From NCBI GenBank assembly GCA_034716535.1, contig JAYEJW010000473.1:1-28592 (forward strand): 28,592 nucleotides of DNA. Direction: 5' to 3'. The translations under genes were made by a program, and so were the position numbers. Every line of letters begins with the position of its first letter. Position 1 is the first letter of the stretch. The notes beneath the pieces were generated by a model. It saw only the letters and a list, made by a program, of their open reading frames with translations, was not told the DNA's origin and searched no databases. This DNA is from JAYEJW01 sp034716535 (GTDB lineage: Bacteria; Pseudomonadota; Gammaproteobacteria; Chromatiales; Chromatiaceae). This document shows positions 10,081 to 18,277 of the stretch, one piece after another.

Positions 10081-11862
10081 ATGACCCAGTCCACTCCCCT
10101 CCGCATCACGGACGTGGTGCTGCGCGACGCTCACCAGTCGTTGCTCGCAACCCGCATGCGCATCGAGGACATGTTGCCCATCGCGCCAAAGCTCGATCAG
10201 GTGGGTTTCTGGTCCCTGGAGACCTGGGGCGGAGCGACCTTCGATGCCTGTATTCGCTTCCTGGGGGAGGATCCCTGGGAGCGCCTGCGCCAGCTCAAGG
10301 CGGCGATGCCCAATACCCCTCAGCAGATGCTGCTGCGGGCCCAGAACCTACTGGGCTACCGTCACTATGCGGACGACGTGGTCAAGAGTTTCGTCGAGCG
10401 GGCGGCGGTCAACGGCATCGACGTCTTCCGCATCTTCGATGCTATGAACGACCTGCGTAACTTCGAGGCGGCAATCAAGGCCACGCTTGCCACGGGCAAG
10501 CATGCGCAGGGCGCCATGTCCTATACGGTGAGTCCGGTCCACGATATCGACTACTGGGTGGACATGGGCAAGCGGCTAGAGGACCTGGGCAGTAACTCCA
10601 TCTGCATCAAGGACATGGCGGGCCTGCTCAAGCCCTACGTGGCCGAGGAGCTGATCGGTCGGCTCAAAGAGAGCTGCTCCCTGCCCATCGCCATGCATTG
10701 CCACGCCACCACCGGCATGAGCACGGCGACCATCATCAAGGCGGCCGAGGAGGGTATCGACATGGTGGACACCGCCATATCCTCCATGAGCATGACGTAC
10801 GGTCACTCGCCCACCGAGTCGGTGGTGGCTATCCTGCAGGACACACCTCGGGATACGGGCCTGGACCTGCACCTGCTCGAAGAGATCGCCGCCTATTTCC
10901 GCGGCGTGCGCAAGAAGTACGCGAAGTTCGAAGGCGCACTCAAGGGCGTCGACTCGCGCATCCTCGTCGCCCAGGTGCCCGGCGGTATGCTCACCAACAT
11001 GGAGAACCAGCTGAAGGAGCAGGGGGCCAGCGATCGCCTTGACGAGGTGCTGGAAGAGATCCCACGGGTGCGCAAGGACCTCGGCTACATCGCCCTGGTG
11101 ACGCCCACCTCCCAGATCGTCGGCACCCAGGCGGTGCTCAACGTGCTCACCGGCGAGCGCTACAAGACCATCACGAAGGAAACCGCCGGCGTGCTACGGA
11201 GTGAGTACGGCTCCACACCCGCGCCAGTGGACGCGGAGATCCAGGAGCGGGTGCTGGCGGAGGGCGGAGAGCCCATCACTTGCCGCCCTGCGGATAACCT
11301 GGCGCCGGAACTCGAGCAGCTGACGGCGGAGCTGGAACAGGTGGCGACGGAGAAGTCTCTGACCCTCGCCGAGAATGAGGTGGACGATGTCCTGATCTAC
11401 GCCTTGTTCCCCCAGGTCGGTCTAAGGTTCATTGAGAACAGGGACAACCCGGGGGCGTTCGAGCCGCCTCCCTGGGCCGAGGAGACCCCAAAGGTGGCGG
11501 CGCCACGCCAGGCCGCAGCGCCCGCGACGACTGCCAGCGAGGCCTACCGGGTCGAGGTTGACGGCAAATCCTATGACGTCACCGTCTCCCCGCAGGGAGC
11601 CGTGCATGCGGTGGTTCCCGAGGCGCCGGTCCGTTCACCGGCTTCGAGCGGCACGGAGGTATCGGCGCCCCTGGCGGGCAATATCTTCAAGATCAAGGTC
11701 GCGCAGGGCCAGCAGGTTAAGGCCGGTGACGAGCTTCTGATCCTCGAGGCGATGAAGATGGAAACGGAGGTGCGCGCCCCGACGGCTGGCGTCGTCGGCG
11801 AGATCCGGGTCAAGGAAGGTGAAGGCGTGCAGGTCGGCGAGCCCCTGGTTGTGCTGGTCTAG
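10081..11862 (+). CDS. oadA: Oxaloacetate decarboxylase alpha subunit (biotin-carrying)
   Basis: A 593-residue protein that transfers the carboxyl group of oxaloacetate to biotin and releases pyruvate. The N-terminal carboxyltransferase TIM barrel begins TDVVLRDAHQSLLATRMR; its metal ligands appear to be Asp16, Lys177 (in CIKDMAG), His206 and His208 (in MHCHATTG). A conserved helical region follows (RFIENRDNPGAFEPPPW), then an Ala/Pro linker (about 485-505). The C-terminal biotinyl domain has EAMKMET with biotinyl-Lys559. The family overlaps pyruvate carboxylase subunit B, but adjacent oadG and oadB make the membrane decarboxylase the better call. The ATG at 10081 gives the standard N-terminus; the ribosome site is weak. 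Confidence 0.97.
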   Translation: MTQSTPLRITDVVLRDAHQSLLATRMRIEDMLPIAPKLDQVGFWSLETWGGATFDACIRFLGEDPWERLRQLKAAMPNTPQQMLLRAQNLLGYRHYADDVVKSFVERAAVNGIDVFRIFDAMNDLRNFEAAIKATLATGKHAQGAMSYTVSPVHDIDYWVDMGKRLEDLGSNSICIKDMAGLLKPYVAEELIGRLKESCSLPIAMHCHATTGMSTATIIKAAEEGIDMVDTAISSMSMTYGHSPTESVVAILQDTPRDTGLDLHLLEEIAAYFRGVRKKYAKFEGALKGVDSRILVAQVPGGMLTNMENQLKEQGASDRLDEVLEEIPRVRKDLGYIALVTPTSQIVGTQAVLNVLTGERYKTITKETAGVLRSEYGSTPAPVDAEIQERVLAEGGEPITCRPADNLAPELEQLTAELEQVATEKSLTLAENEVDDVLIYALFPQVGLRFIENRDNPGAFEPPPWAEETPKVAAPRQAAAPATTASEAYRVEVDGKSYDVTVSPQGAVHAVVPEAPVRSPASSGTEVSAPLAGNIFKIKVAQGQQVKAGDELLILEAMKMETEVRAPTAGVVGEIRVKEGEGVQVGEPLVVLV

Positions 11863-11996
11863 GCCGTCATGACGTTCGCATCGCTGGAAACAACCGAGGA
11901 CGCTCGCCTCTTGACGGGATTCCCCCACCTCGGCCCTGTCCCGCGGGTAGGGCGGCGGAAGAAGCGTCTTCGGCGCGGATCTTACAGGTAAAGCCC

Positions 11997-13136
11997 GTGG
12001 ACGAGTTGCTGAAGCTCTGGCAATGGATGGGGATTGCCAACTTGGAGTGGGGCCAGGTCCTGATGATGCTCATCGGGTGCGTGCTCCTCTACCTCGCCAT
12101 CGCCAAGAAATTCGAGCCGTTGCTCCTGGTCCCCATCGGTTTCGGCGCCATACTCAGCAATATCCCGATCGCCGGTATCGCCGGGCCGGACGGGCTCATC
12201 GGTCAGATCTACCACGTCGGCGTGGAGACGGGGGTGTTCCCGCTGCTGATCTTCATGGGCGTGGGCGCCTTGACCGATTTCGGGGCCCTGATCGCCATGC
12301 CGTCCACGCTGCTGTTGGGGGCCGCGGCTCAGTTCGGGATCTTCGCCACCCTGATCGGAGCCTTGGCACTGAATTTCGTGCCGGGGTTCGAGTTTTCCCT
12401 ATCCGACGCCGCGGCGATTGCCATTATCGGAGGTGCCGACGGGCCGACGGCCATTTTTCTCTCTTCGCGGCTCGCGCCGGACCTTCTCGGCGCCATCGCT
12501 GTTGCGGCCTATTCCTATATGGCGTTGGTGCCGATCATTCAGCCGCCCATCATGCGGGCGCTCACCACCAAGAGCGAGCGTGCCGTGGTGATGCAGCAGT
12601 TGCGCCCCGTGTCCCGGCTAGAGAGGATCCTGTTTCCGCTCGCGGTGCTCGCGCTCTGTGTCCTGTTGCTTCCGTCCGCGGCGCCCTTGATCGGCATGCT
12701 CACGTTCGGCAACCTCTTGCGCGAAAGCGGGGTCGTGGATCGTCTGAGTCGGGCCTCGCAGAACGAGATCATCAATGTTGTGACCATCCTCCTGGGTCTC
12801 GCCGTTGGCTCGAAACTCTCGGCCGACAAGTTCCTGACCCTGGAGACTCTGGGGATCCTCGCCCTCGGGGCTCTCGCCTTCTGCATCGGGACCGCGGCCG
12901 GCCTCATCATGGGCAAGGTCATGCACCGAGTGAGCGGAGGAAGGGTCAATCCCTTGATCGGCGCCGCTGGCGTTTCCGCGGTGCCGATGGCCGCTCGCGT
13001 GGTAAACAAGGTGGGACTCGAGGAGGATCACCACAATTTTCTCCTGATGCACGCAATGGGGCCGAATGTCGCCGGCGTCATCGGCTCGGCCGTGGCCGCG
13101 GGCGTCTTGCTCGCTTTGGTCGGTCAACCCGGCTGA
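11997..13136 (+). CDS. oadB: Oxaloacetate decarboxylase beta subunit, sodium pump
   Basis: A 379-residue polytopic inner-membrane protein that decarboxylates carboxybiotin and exports Na+. Many hydrophobic segments are visible. The conserved block IIGGADGPTAIFLSSRLAPD includes Asp148, matching the essential acidic residue of the family. The C-terminal block HAMGPNVAGVIGS includes Asn357 and Ser364. The start is GTG at 11997 with AGGT about 8 bases upstream, giving the expected N-terminus MDELLKLWQWMGI. It follows oadA by 134 bases. Its stop is only 55 bases from yceD, a gap that carries what looks like a new promoter. Confidence 0.96.
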   Translation: MDELLKLWQWMGIANLEWGQVLMMLIGCVLLYLAIAKKFEPLLLVPIGFGAILSNIPIAGIAGPDGLIGQIYHVGVETGVFPLLIFMGVGALTDFGALIAMPSTLLLGAAAQFGIFATLIGALALNFVPGFEFSLSDAAAIAIIGGADGPTAIFLSSRLAPDLLGAIAVAAYSYMALVPIIQPPIMRALTTKSERAVVMQQLRPVSRLERILFPLAVLALCVLLLPSAAPLIGMLTFGNLLRESGVVDRLSRASQNEIINVVTILLGLAVGSKLSADKFLTLETLGILALGALAFCIGTAAGLIMGKVMHRVSGGRVNPLIGAAGVSAVPMAARVVNKVGLEEDHHNFLLMHAMGPNVAGVIGSAVAAGVLLALVGQPG

Positions 13137-13152
13137 GCGGCTGCTGGAGATC

Positions 13153-13182
13153 TTGACCCTAAGGCGCCCATCAGGGTATATT
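13153..13182 (+). promoter_or_regulatory. Sigma70-type promoter for the yceD-rpmF-plsX-fab operon
   Basis: TTGACC (13153-13158) matches the -35 consensus at five of six bases. After an 18-base spacer comes TATATT (13177-13182), also five of six for the -10. The expected start point is near 13189-13190, only two or three bases before the yceD ATG at 13192, so the mRNA would be leaderless or nearly so. An inverted repeat, ACCCT (13156-13160) and AGGGT (13173-13177), has one arm over the -35 and the other touching the -10. It could be an operator, or a weak hairpin ending oadB transcription before the following T-rich bases. Confidence 0.6.
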
Positions 13183-13191
13183 TTCAAGCTT

Positions 13192-13710
13192 ATGTCCTCG
13201 CCGTTGCCCGATCTTGTCGATCCGTGGCGCGCGGCTGACACACGCGCTGTTTTTGCCGGTCGCCTGCCCTTGTCGAGCCTGGCGCGCTTGTGCGCGGTTC
13301 TGCTCGATACGGCGGGCGACGTCGTTTTCAGGCTCGCGTTTTGCCGCGACGAGGATCACCGAGCCATTGTGCTGGGTGAGGTTAAAGCAAGGCTCGAGCT
13401 GCGGTGTCAGCGGTGTTTGGAGGCGGTCGCCAGCGAGGTAGATGCGCGAATGGCGCTGGCGTTGGTTCGGGGCATGGACGAGGCGCGGCGACTGCCCGAG
13501 CGCTACGATCCCCTCTTGGTGAGCGAGAGCTTGATCCGCCCCCGGGATTTGATCGAGGACGAGCTGCTGCTGGCACTGCCGCAGATACCGATGCACGATC
13601 CCGGGGTTTGCACGGTGGCGAGTCAGCCGCCGAGCGGGCAGGGGGCGGACGCCCAGACCCGCGATGTCGGTCCGTTCGCCGCGCTTGCCGAGTGGAAGTC
13701 CAAGCAGTAG
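13192..13710 (+). CDS. yceD: YceD/DUF177 family protein, 23S rRNA accumulation
   Basis: A 172-residue protein of the YceD family, which is encoded just ahead of rpmF in most proteobacteria and is linked to large-subunit rRNA accumulation. Visible features are the metal-binding-like CQRC motif (72-75) in LELRCQRCLEAV, the acidic block EDELLLALPQIPMHD (122-136), Cys140 and the C-terminal FAALAEWK. E. coli YceD has the same order (LECQRC, EDEIILALPVVPVHD, FAVLASLK). The ATG at 13192 aligns with the E. coli N-terminus (LPLTLDPVR), so a much later start is unlikely. It has no Shine-Dalgarno site, in keeping with a leaderless message from the promoter directly upstream. Confidence 0.9.
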   Translation: MSSPLPDLVDPWRAADTRAVFAGRLPLSSLARLCAVLLDTAGDVVFRLAFCRDEDHRAIVLGEVKARLELRCQRCLEAVASEVDARMALALVRGMDEARRLPERYDPLLVSESLIRPRDLIEDELLLALPQIPMHDPGVCTVASQPPSGQGADAQTRDVGPFAALAEWKSKQ

Positions 13711-13856
13711 CGCCGAGTAATGGGGGATTGAGAAAGCTCTCCAGATGGCCGATTCAGCGCGCAACCGGGACGCGGGGATCCCGTTCTCAATACCAAGAAG
13801 CGAGCCGCTCCGTCACTGATGACCAACGGCCTGTTTTTGATTTATCGGAGGCTTAC

Positions 13857-14033
13857 ATGGCGGTCCAACAGAATCGGAAAACCCCCTCCAAGCGGGGGAT
13901 GCGCCGTTCCCACGACGCTTTGACCACACCGACGCTCTCTGTGGAATCCACAACCGGGGAGACCCATCGTCGTCACCACGTCTCTCCAGACGGTTTCTAC
14001 CGCGGCCGCAAGGTCGTGGACAAGAACGACTGA
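13857..14033 (+). CDS. rpmF: 50S ribosomal protein L32
   Basis: A 58-residue ribosomal protein almost identical in pattern to E. coli L32: MAVQQNRKTPSKRGMRRSHD at the N-terminus, then a short variable stretch, then RRHHVSPDGFYRGRKV. The ATG at 13857 has a perfect GGAGG (13847-13851) 5 bases upstream. The protein lacks the four zinc-binding cysteines of the C+ type of L32, as is normal for the short gammaproteobacterial form. The 146-base gap from yceD is longer than elsewhere in the operon. It contains a short CGGGA/TCCCG dyad and a T-rich stretch but no clear promoter. Confidence 0.98.
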   Translation: MAVQQNRKTPSKRGMRRSHDALTTPTLSVESTTGETHRRHHVSPDGFYRGRKVVDKND

Positions 14034-14091
14034 TTCGATCACGACCCCTAATCGCCGGCGTGTTGTTCAAGAGCCGGGAGGGAATAGCGCC

Positions 14092-15123
14092 TTGGTCGAA
14101 CGCCTGACTATTGCCCTGGATGCCATGGGCGGGGACCACGGCCCTGAGGTCGTGGTCCCCGCCGCAAGCCAGTACTTGCGCGCTACTCGCGAGACGGCGC
14201 TGATTCTGGTCGGTAAGGAAGACCAGATCGCCCAAAGGCTGGACGGCTTCGATTTCGGCGGTCGGCTGAAGGTTCATCACGCGTCGCAGGAAGTAGGCAT
14301 GGACGAGCTCCCCTCCAAGGCCCTGCGTAACAAGAAGGACTCTTCGATGCGCGTCGCCGTGGATCTGGTCAAGAGCGGAGAGGCACACGCCTGCGTCAGT
14401 GCCGGCAACACGGGTGCGCTCATGGCGACGGCGCGTTTCGTCCTCAAGACTTTACCCCACGTTGATCGGCCCGCCATTATCACGGCGGTGCCTTCCCTCC
14501 AGGGACAGACGCATATGCTCGATCTCGGCGCGAACGTCGATTGTTCGGCCGAGCACCTGTTCCAGTTCGCCGTCATGGGCAGTGAGCTTGTGACGGCGGT
14601 GGACGGCGTCGAGGCGCCGAAGGTGGGACTGCTCAACATCGGCGAAGAGGAGATCAAGGGCAACGAGCAGGTCAAGCAGGCACATGAGCTGCTCGCTGCG
14701 AGCTCTCTGAACTACATCGGCTACGTGGAGGGGGACGACATCTACCTCGGTGGAGTGGATCTGGTGGTCAGTGACGGCTTTGTCGGCAACGTGGCGCTTA
14801 AGGCCAGCGAGGGTGTGGCCAAGCTGGTGCGGCACGTCCTTTCCCAGAGCTTCAAGCGCAACTGGATGACCCGACTGTCCGGTCTCGCGGCCATGCCTAT
14901 CCTCAAACGCTTCCGTCAGACCTTCGATCCCCGTCGTTACAATGGCGCCAGCCTGCTTGGACTGCGGGGTATCGTCATCAAGAGTCATGGCGGTGCCGAT
15001 CAGCTGGCGTTCGAGAACGCGATCCACATCGCGGAGAAGGAGATCCACTGCAACGTCCCGGAGCGCATTGCCCACGAGGTCGCCAATCAGCTCAATATGG
15101 AACGGCAAAGGGCAACCGCGTGA
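14092..15123 (+). CDS. plsX: Phosphate acyltransferase PlsX
   Basis: A 343-residue peripheral membrane enzyme that converts acyl-ACP and phosphate to acyl-phosphate, the donor for glycerol-3-phosphate acylation by PlsY. Family blocks are ALDAMGGDHGPEVVVPAA at the N-terminus, SAGNTGALMATA, MLDLGANVDC, GLLNIGEEEIKGNE and VSDGFVGNVALKASEG. The start is TTG at 14092, with GGAGG (14077-14081) 10 bases upstream; no ATG fits before the first conserved block. The stop overlaps the GTG start of fabH by 4 bases, so the two are translationally coupled. Confidence 0.97.
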   Translation: MVERLTIALDAMGGDHGPEVVVPAASQYLRATRETALILVGKEDQIAQRLDGFDFGGRLKVHHASQEVGMDELPSKALRNKKDSSMRVAVDLVKSGEAHACVSAGNTGALMATARFVLKTLPHVDRPAIITAVPSLQGQTHMLDLGANVDCSAEHLFQFAVMGSELVTAVDGVEAPKVGLLNIGEEEIKGNEQVKQAHELLAASSLNYIGYVEGDDIYLGGVDLVVSDGFVGNVALKASEGVAKLVRHVLSQSFKRNWMTRLSGLAAMPILKRFRQTFDPRRYNGASLLGLRGIVIKSHGGADQLAFENAIHIAEKEIHCNVPERIAHEVANQLNMERQRATA

Positions 15124-16082
15124 GCCTCCACTCCCGCATCTCAGGAACGGGCAGTTTTCTGCCGGAAAAGGCCCTGACGAACAAGGACCTCGAGCAGATC
15201 GTCGACACCTCGGATGAGTGGATTCGCGAGCGCACGGGGATCCGTAAGCGGCACATCGTCGTCGACGGCGAATCCTGTAGCGGTCTGGCAGAGAAGGCAG
15301 CCCGACGGGCGCTCGAAGCGGCACAGCTCGAGCCGACTGACCTGGATCTCATCGTCGTCGCTACGACGACTCCGGATCAGGTTTTTCCGAGCACCGCCTG
15401 TCTGCTGCAACAGCGTCTCGGTGTCCACGGCTGTCCGGCCTTCGACGTCCAGGCTGTTTGCACGGGTTTCGTCTACGCCCTCGCCGTTGCGGACAAGTTT
15501 GTCCGTACGGGAAGCGCCCGACGCGCTCTGGTCGTCGGCGCGGAGACCTTGTCCCGCATCGTGAACTGGCAGGACCGCTCAACCTGCGTGCTGTTCGGCG
15601 ACGGCGCCGGCGCCGTCGTTCTCGAGCCGTCCGACGAGCCCGGCATCATCTCCACCCATCTGCATGCCGACGGTGCCTATAAGGACCTGCTGCAGGTCCC
15701 TCGCGGGATCGGCAGCGGCGCTTGCGACGGGGATCCCTATATGGAGATGCGGGGCAACGAGGTCTTCAAGATGGCGGTCACGACCCTGGGCCGCATCGTC
15801 GACGAGACACTCGAGGCCAATGCGATGCAGAAGTCGGACATCGATTGGCTCATCCCGCATCAGGCCAACATCCGTATCATCCAGGCCACCGCGCGCAAGC
15901 TGGATCTGCCCATGGATCAGGTCGTGGTTACGGTCGGCGAGCACGGAAACACGTCGGCCGCTTCGATTCCCCTTGCACTCGACACGGCCGTCCGGGATGG
16001 CCGAATCCGCAGCGGCGAGACGCTCCTGATGGAGGCGTTCGGCGGCGGTTTTACCTGGGGCTCTGTCCTCCTGCGCTACTGA
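15120..16082 (+). CDS. fabH: 3-oxoacyl-ACP synthase III
   Basis: A 320-residue condensing enzyme that joins acetyl-CoA (or another short acyl-CoA) to malonyl-ACP and starts fatty acid synthesis. The catalytic triad is clear: Cys114 in VQAVCTGFVYAL, His247 in LIPHQANIRII and Asn277 in GEHGNTSAASIPLAL (E. coli Cys112, His244, Asn274). The N-terminal SRISGTGSFLPEKALTN is typical, as is the C-terminal EAFGGGFTWGSVLLRY. The start is GTG at 15120, overlapping the plsX stop. Confidence 0.98.
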   Translation: MSLHSRISGTGSFLPEKALTNKDLEQIVDTSDEWIRERTGIRKRHIVVDGESCSGLAEKAARRALEAAQLEPTDLDLIVVATTTPDQVFPSTACLLQQRLGVHGCPAFDVQAVCTGFVYALAVADKFVRTGSARRALVVGAETLSRIVNWQDRSTCVLFGDGAGAVVLEPSDEPGIISTHLHADGAYKDLLQVPRGIGSGACDGDPYMEMRGNEVFKMAVTTLGRIVDETLEANAMQKSDIDWLIPHQANIRIIQATARKLDLPMDQVVVTVGEHGNTSAASIPLALDTAVRDGRIRSGETLLMEAFGGGFTWGSVLLRY

Positions 16083-16095
16083 TTGCGCCACTGAA

Positions 16096-17043
16096 ATGAT
16101 GACGAATAAGATCGCTTTCGTGTTTCCCGGTCAGGGCTCTCAGTCGGTTGGCATGCTCCAGGCATTGGCAGACGAGTATAGCGTCGTGAAAGACACTTTC
16201 GCCGAGGCCTCCGATGCCGTGAAATCGGATCTTTGGCGCCTCGTGAGCAAAGGGCCGAAGGAGCTTCTCGACCGGACCGAGAACACCCAGCCGGCCATGC
16301 TCGCTGCGGGGGTCGCAGTTTGGCGGGTCTGGAACGACTGCGGGGGGCCACAACCGGCGCGGATGGCGGGCCACAGCCTCGGAGAGCTCACTGCCCTCGT
16401 TTGCGCGGGCTCTCTTGGGTATGCGGATGCGGCCCGCGTCGTCGCCGTCAGGGGCAGTCTGATGCAGGAGGCGGTACCCGAAGGCAGCGGCGCGATGGCG
16501 GCGATCCTGGGCTTGACGGACGATCAGGTGCGCGAGCTTTGCGTCGACTCCGCCGAGGGCCAGGTCCTCGAGGCGGTGAATTTCAACGCCCCGGGCCAAG
16601 TGGTGATAGCCGGCGATGCCCAGGCGGTCACGCGCGCGATACAGGCCTCCAAGGCGGCCGGGGCGAAGCGCGCCCTGCCGCTTCCGGTGAGCGTGCCGTC
16701 TCATTGTGCGCTGATGCGGCCCGCTGCGGACCGGTTCCGGTCGGAATTGGAGACTCTGGAGGTCGCCGAGCCCGCAATTCCCGTTCTGCACAACGTATCG
16801 GTCGAGGAAGCGCCCGATCCGTCGCAGATCCGGAGCCTGCTTGTGAAGCAGCTGTACAGTCCTGTACGTTGGGTGGAAACGGTGCGACGCTTGGCGGACG
16901 AGGGCGTAGCGACCGTCGTCGAGGCCGGTCCCGGCAAGGTGCTTGCCGGCCTCGTCAGGCGTATTGACAAGCAAATGGAGGCCCTCACGGTGTTCGATCC
17001 CGCTGGTTTGGCTAAAGCGTTGGAGGTGACAGGGGATGCTTGA
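16096..17043 (+). CDS. fabD: Malonyl-CoA:ACP transacylase
   Basis: A 315-residue enzyme that moves malonyl from CoA to acyl carrier protein. FVFPGQGSQSVGM lies at the N-terminus, the nucleophile Ser94 is in GHSLGEL, and catalytic His203 is in VPSHCALM (E. coli Ser92 and His201). QPAMLAAG and the C-terminal VVEAGPGKVL are further family marks. Two ATG codons in tandem (16096, 16099) are both possible starts and neither has a strong ribosome site. The gene overlaps fabG by 8 bases. Confidence 0.97.
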   Translation: MMTNKIAFVFPGQGSQSVGMLQALADEYSVVKDTFAEASDAVKSDLWRLVSKGPKELLDRTENTQPAMLAAGVAVWRVWNDCGGPQPARMAGHSLGELTALVCAGSLGYADAARVVAVRGSLMQEAVPEGSGAMAAILGLTDDQVRELCVDSAEGQVLEAVNFNAPGQVVIAGDAQAVTRAIQASKAAGAKRALPLPVSVPSHCALMRPAADRFRSELETLEVAEPAIPVLHNVSVEEAPDPSQIRSLLVKQLYSPVRWVETVRRLADEGVATVVEAGPGKVLAGLVRRIDKQMEALTVFDPAGLAKALEVTGDA

Positions 17044-17776
17044 GGGAGAGATCGCACTGGTAACTGGCGCCTCGCGGGGTATCGGGAGGGCGATTGCCCT
17101 AGCCCTCGGCCAATCGGGTGCGGCCGTGGCGGGAACGGCGACCACAGAGGCCGGCGCTGCCGGCATTCAGGACGCGCTTCAGGAGGCCGGCTGCAAGGGG
17201 CTTGGTCTGGTGCTCAATGTGACCGAGCAGGTCTCCATTGACGCCGCCATGGAACGTCTGAACGGCGAGTTGGGCGCTCCGACCATTTTGGTCAACAACG
17301 CTGGCATTACCCGGGACAGTCTGCTTATGCGCATGAAGGACTCGGAGTGGGATGCGATCATCGACACGAATCTGAGCGCGGTGTACCGTCTGAGCAAGGC
17401 CTGCTTGCGGGGCATGGTCAAGGCGCGCAGGGGCAGGATCATCAACATCTCTTCCGTCGTCGGCGCGAGCGGGAACGCAGGCCAGACGAATTATGCAGCC
17501 GCGAAGGCGGGCATGATCGGCTTTACCAAGTCCCTGGCACGGGAGGTGGGTATCCGCGCGATCACGGTCAACTGTGTGGCGCCGGGATTCATCGACACGG
17601 ATATGACCCGTGCGCTCGACGAGTCGCAGCGCAAACAGCTGCTCAGCGGCATCCCCCTCGGCCGTCTCGGAAGCCCGGAGGACGTCGCGGCCGCCGTCGT
17701 CTTTCTGGCATCGAAGCAGGCGGCCTACATTACGGGCGAGACCATACACGTGAACGGCGGAATGTACATGGCCTGA
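17036..17776 (+). CDS. fabG: 3-oxoacyl-ACP reductase
   Basis: A 246-residue short-chain dehydrogenase that reduces 3-oxoacyl-ACP with NADPH in each elongation cycle. The nucleotide-binding motif is TGASRGIG (10-17), NNAG is at 87-90, and the catalytic residues are Ser140, Tyr153 and Lys157 (in NYAAAKAG). The C-terminus ends ITGETIHVNGGMYM, as expected. The ATG at 17036 lies inside the end of fabD and has GGAGG (17022-17026) 9 bases upstream. Context in the fab cluster makes FabG firm among the many related dehydrogenases. Confidence 0.98.
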   Translation: MLEGEIALVTGASRGIGRAIALALGQSGAAVAGTATTEAGAAGIQDALQEAGCKGLGLVLNVTEQVSIDAAMERLNGELGAPTILVNNAGITRDSLLMRMKDSEWDAIIDTNLSAVYRLSKACLRGMVKARRGRIINISSVVGASGNAGQTNYAAAKAGMIGFTKSLAREVGIRAITVNCVAPGFIDTDMTRALDESQRKQLLSGIPLGRLGSPEDVAAAVVFLASKQAAYITGETIHVNGGMYMA

Positions 17777-17785
17777 CGGCGTCGG

Positions 17786-17820
17786 CCGAAGCGACATTTT
17801 CGCTTCGGTAGAAAGCGAAA
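17786..17820 (+). promoter_or_regulatory. Two mutually exclusive hairpins between fabG and acpP
   Basis: Hairpin A pairs CCGAAGCGA (17786-17794) with TCGCTTCGG (17800-17808), a perfect 9-bp stem with a 5-base loop. Hairpin B pairs TTTCGCTT (17798-17805) with AAGCGAAA (17813-17820), an 8-bp stem with a 7-base loop. Both use 17800-17805, so only one can form at a time. Neither is followed by a long U-run. They lie about 125 bases ahead of the acpP start and could act in processing, stability or attenuation. Confidence 0.5.
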
Positions 17821-17944
17821 CGATTCCAACTGGTTAAGGCCGCGCTGCTCGGATGCGCGCGCCTTTCATCAACAATCGAATGTGAATAAAATACGCGTGC
17901 CCTGGGGTCAGGGCCATCTGTCTAATCCGGAGGATTCAAACACA

Positions 17945-18181
17945 ATGAGTAGCGTCGAAGAACGAGTGCAGAAGATAGTGGTGGAGCAGCTGGGGGCCAA
18001 AGAAGAAGAGGTGACGCCCGAGGCATCCTTCGTGGACGATCTGGGCGCCGATTCCCTCGATACGGTCGAGCTGGTGATGGCCCTGGAAGAGGAGTTCGAG
18101 ACCGAGATCCCGGACGAGGACGCCGAAAAGATCACCACGGTCAAGCAGGCGATCGACTACATCAACGGGCACCTCGGTTGA
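17945..18181 (+). CDS. acpP: Acyl carrier protein
   Basis: A 78-residue acidic protein that carries growing acyl chains on a phosphopantetheine arm. The arm attaches at Ser37 in DLGADSLDTVELVMALEEEF, the universal ACP signature, and EIPDEDAEKITTVKQAIDYI forms the last helices. The true start is the ATG at 17945, with GGAGG (17929-17933) 11 bases upstream; the frame is open 21 codons further, but that part is not ACP-like. A 168-base gap before it, with hairpins and a TAAAAT box (17887-17892), suggests extra regulation, as expected for a protein needed in great excess over the Fab enzymes. Confidence 0.98.
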   Translation: MSSVEERVQKIVVEQLGAKEEEVTPEASFVDDLGADSLDTVELVMALEEEFETEIPDEDAEKITTVKQAIDYINGHLG

Positions 18182-18194
18182 GAACGCTGACTGC

Positions 18195-18229
18195 AGGCTT
18201 GGTGGTGGCTGCGCGGCTGCACCAGGCCT
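18195..18229 (+). other. Hairpin between acpP and fabF
   Basis: AGGCTTGGTG (18195-18204) pairs with CACCAGGCCT (18220-18229) across a 15-base GC-rich loop, giving a 10-bp stem with one G-U pair. It begins 13 bases after the acpP stop. No U-run follows, so it more likely protects or processes the acpP 3' end than terminates transcription outright. Confidence 0.5.
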
Positions 18230-18277
18230 AGAGCGCGGTCGCGAACGCATTTGTAGATCAGATCGAAGGGGTAGCGC

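Noticed and set aside
13728..13756. TTGAGA with a 17-base spacer and GATTCA as an internal promoter for rpmF
   Set aside because: The -10 matches only two of six bases; insufficient to call.
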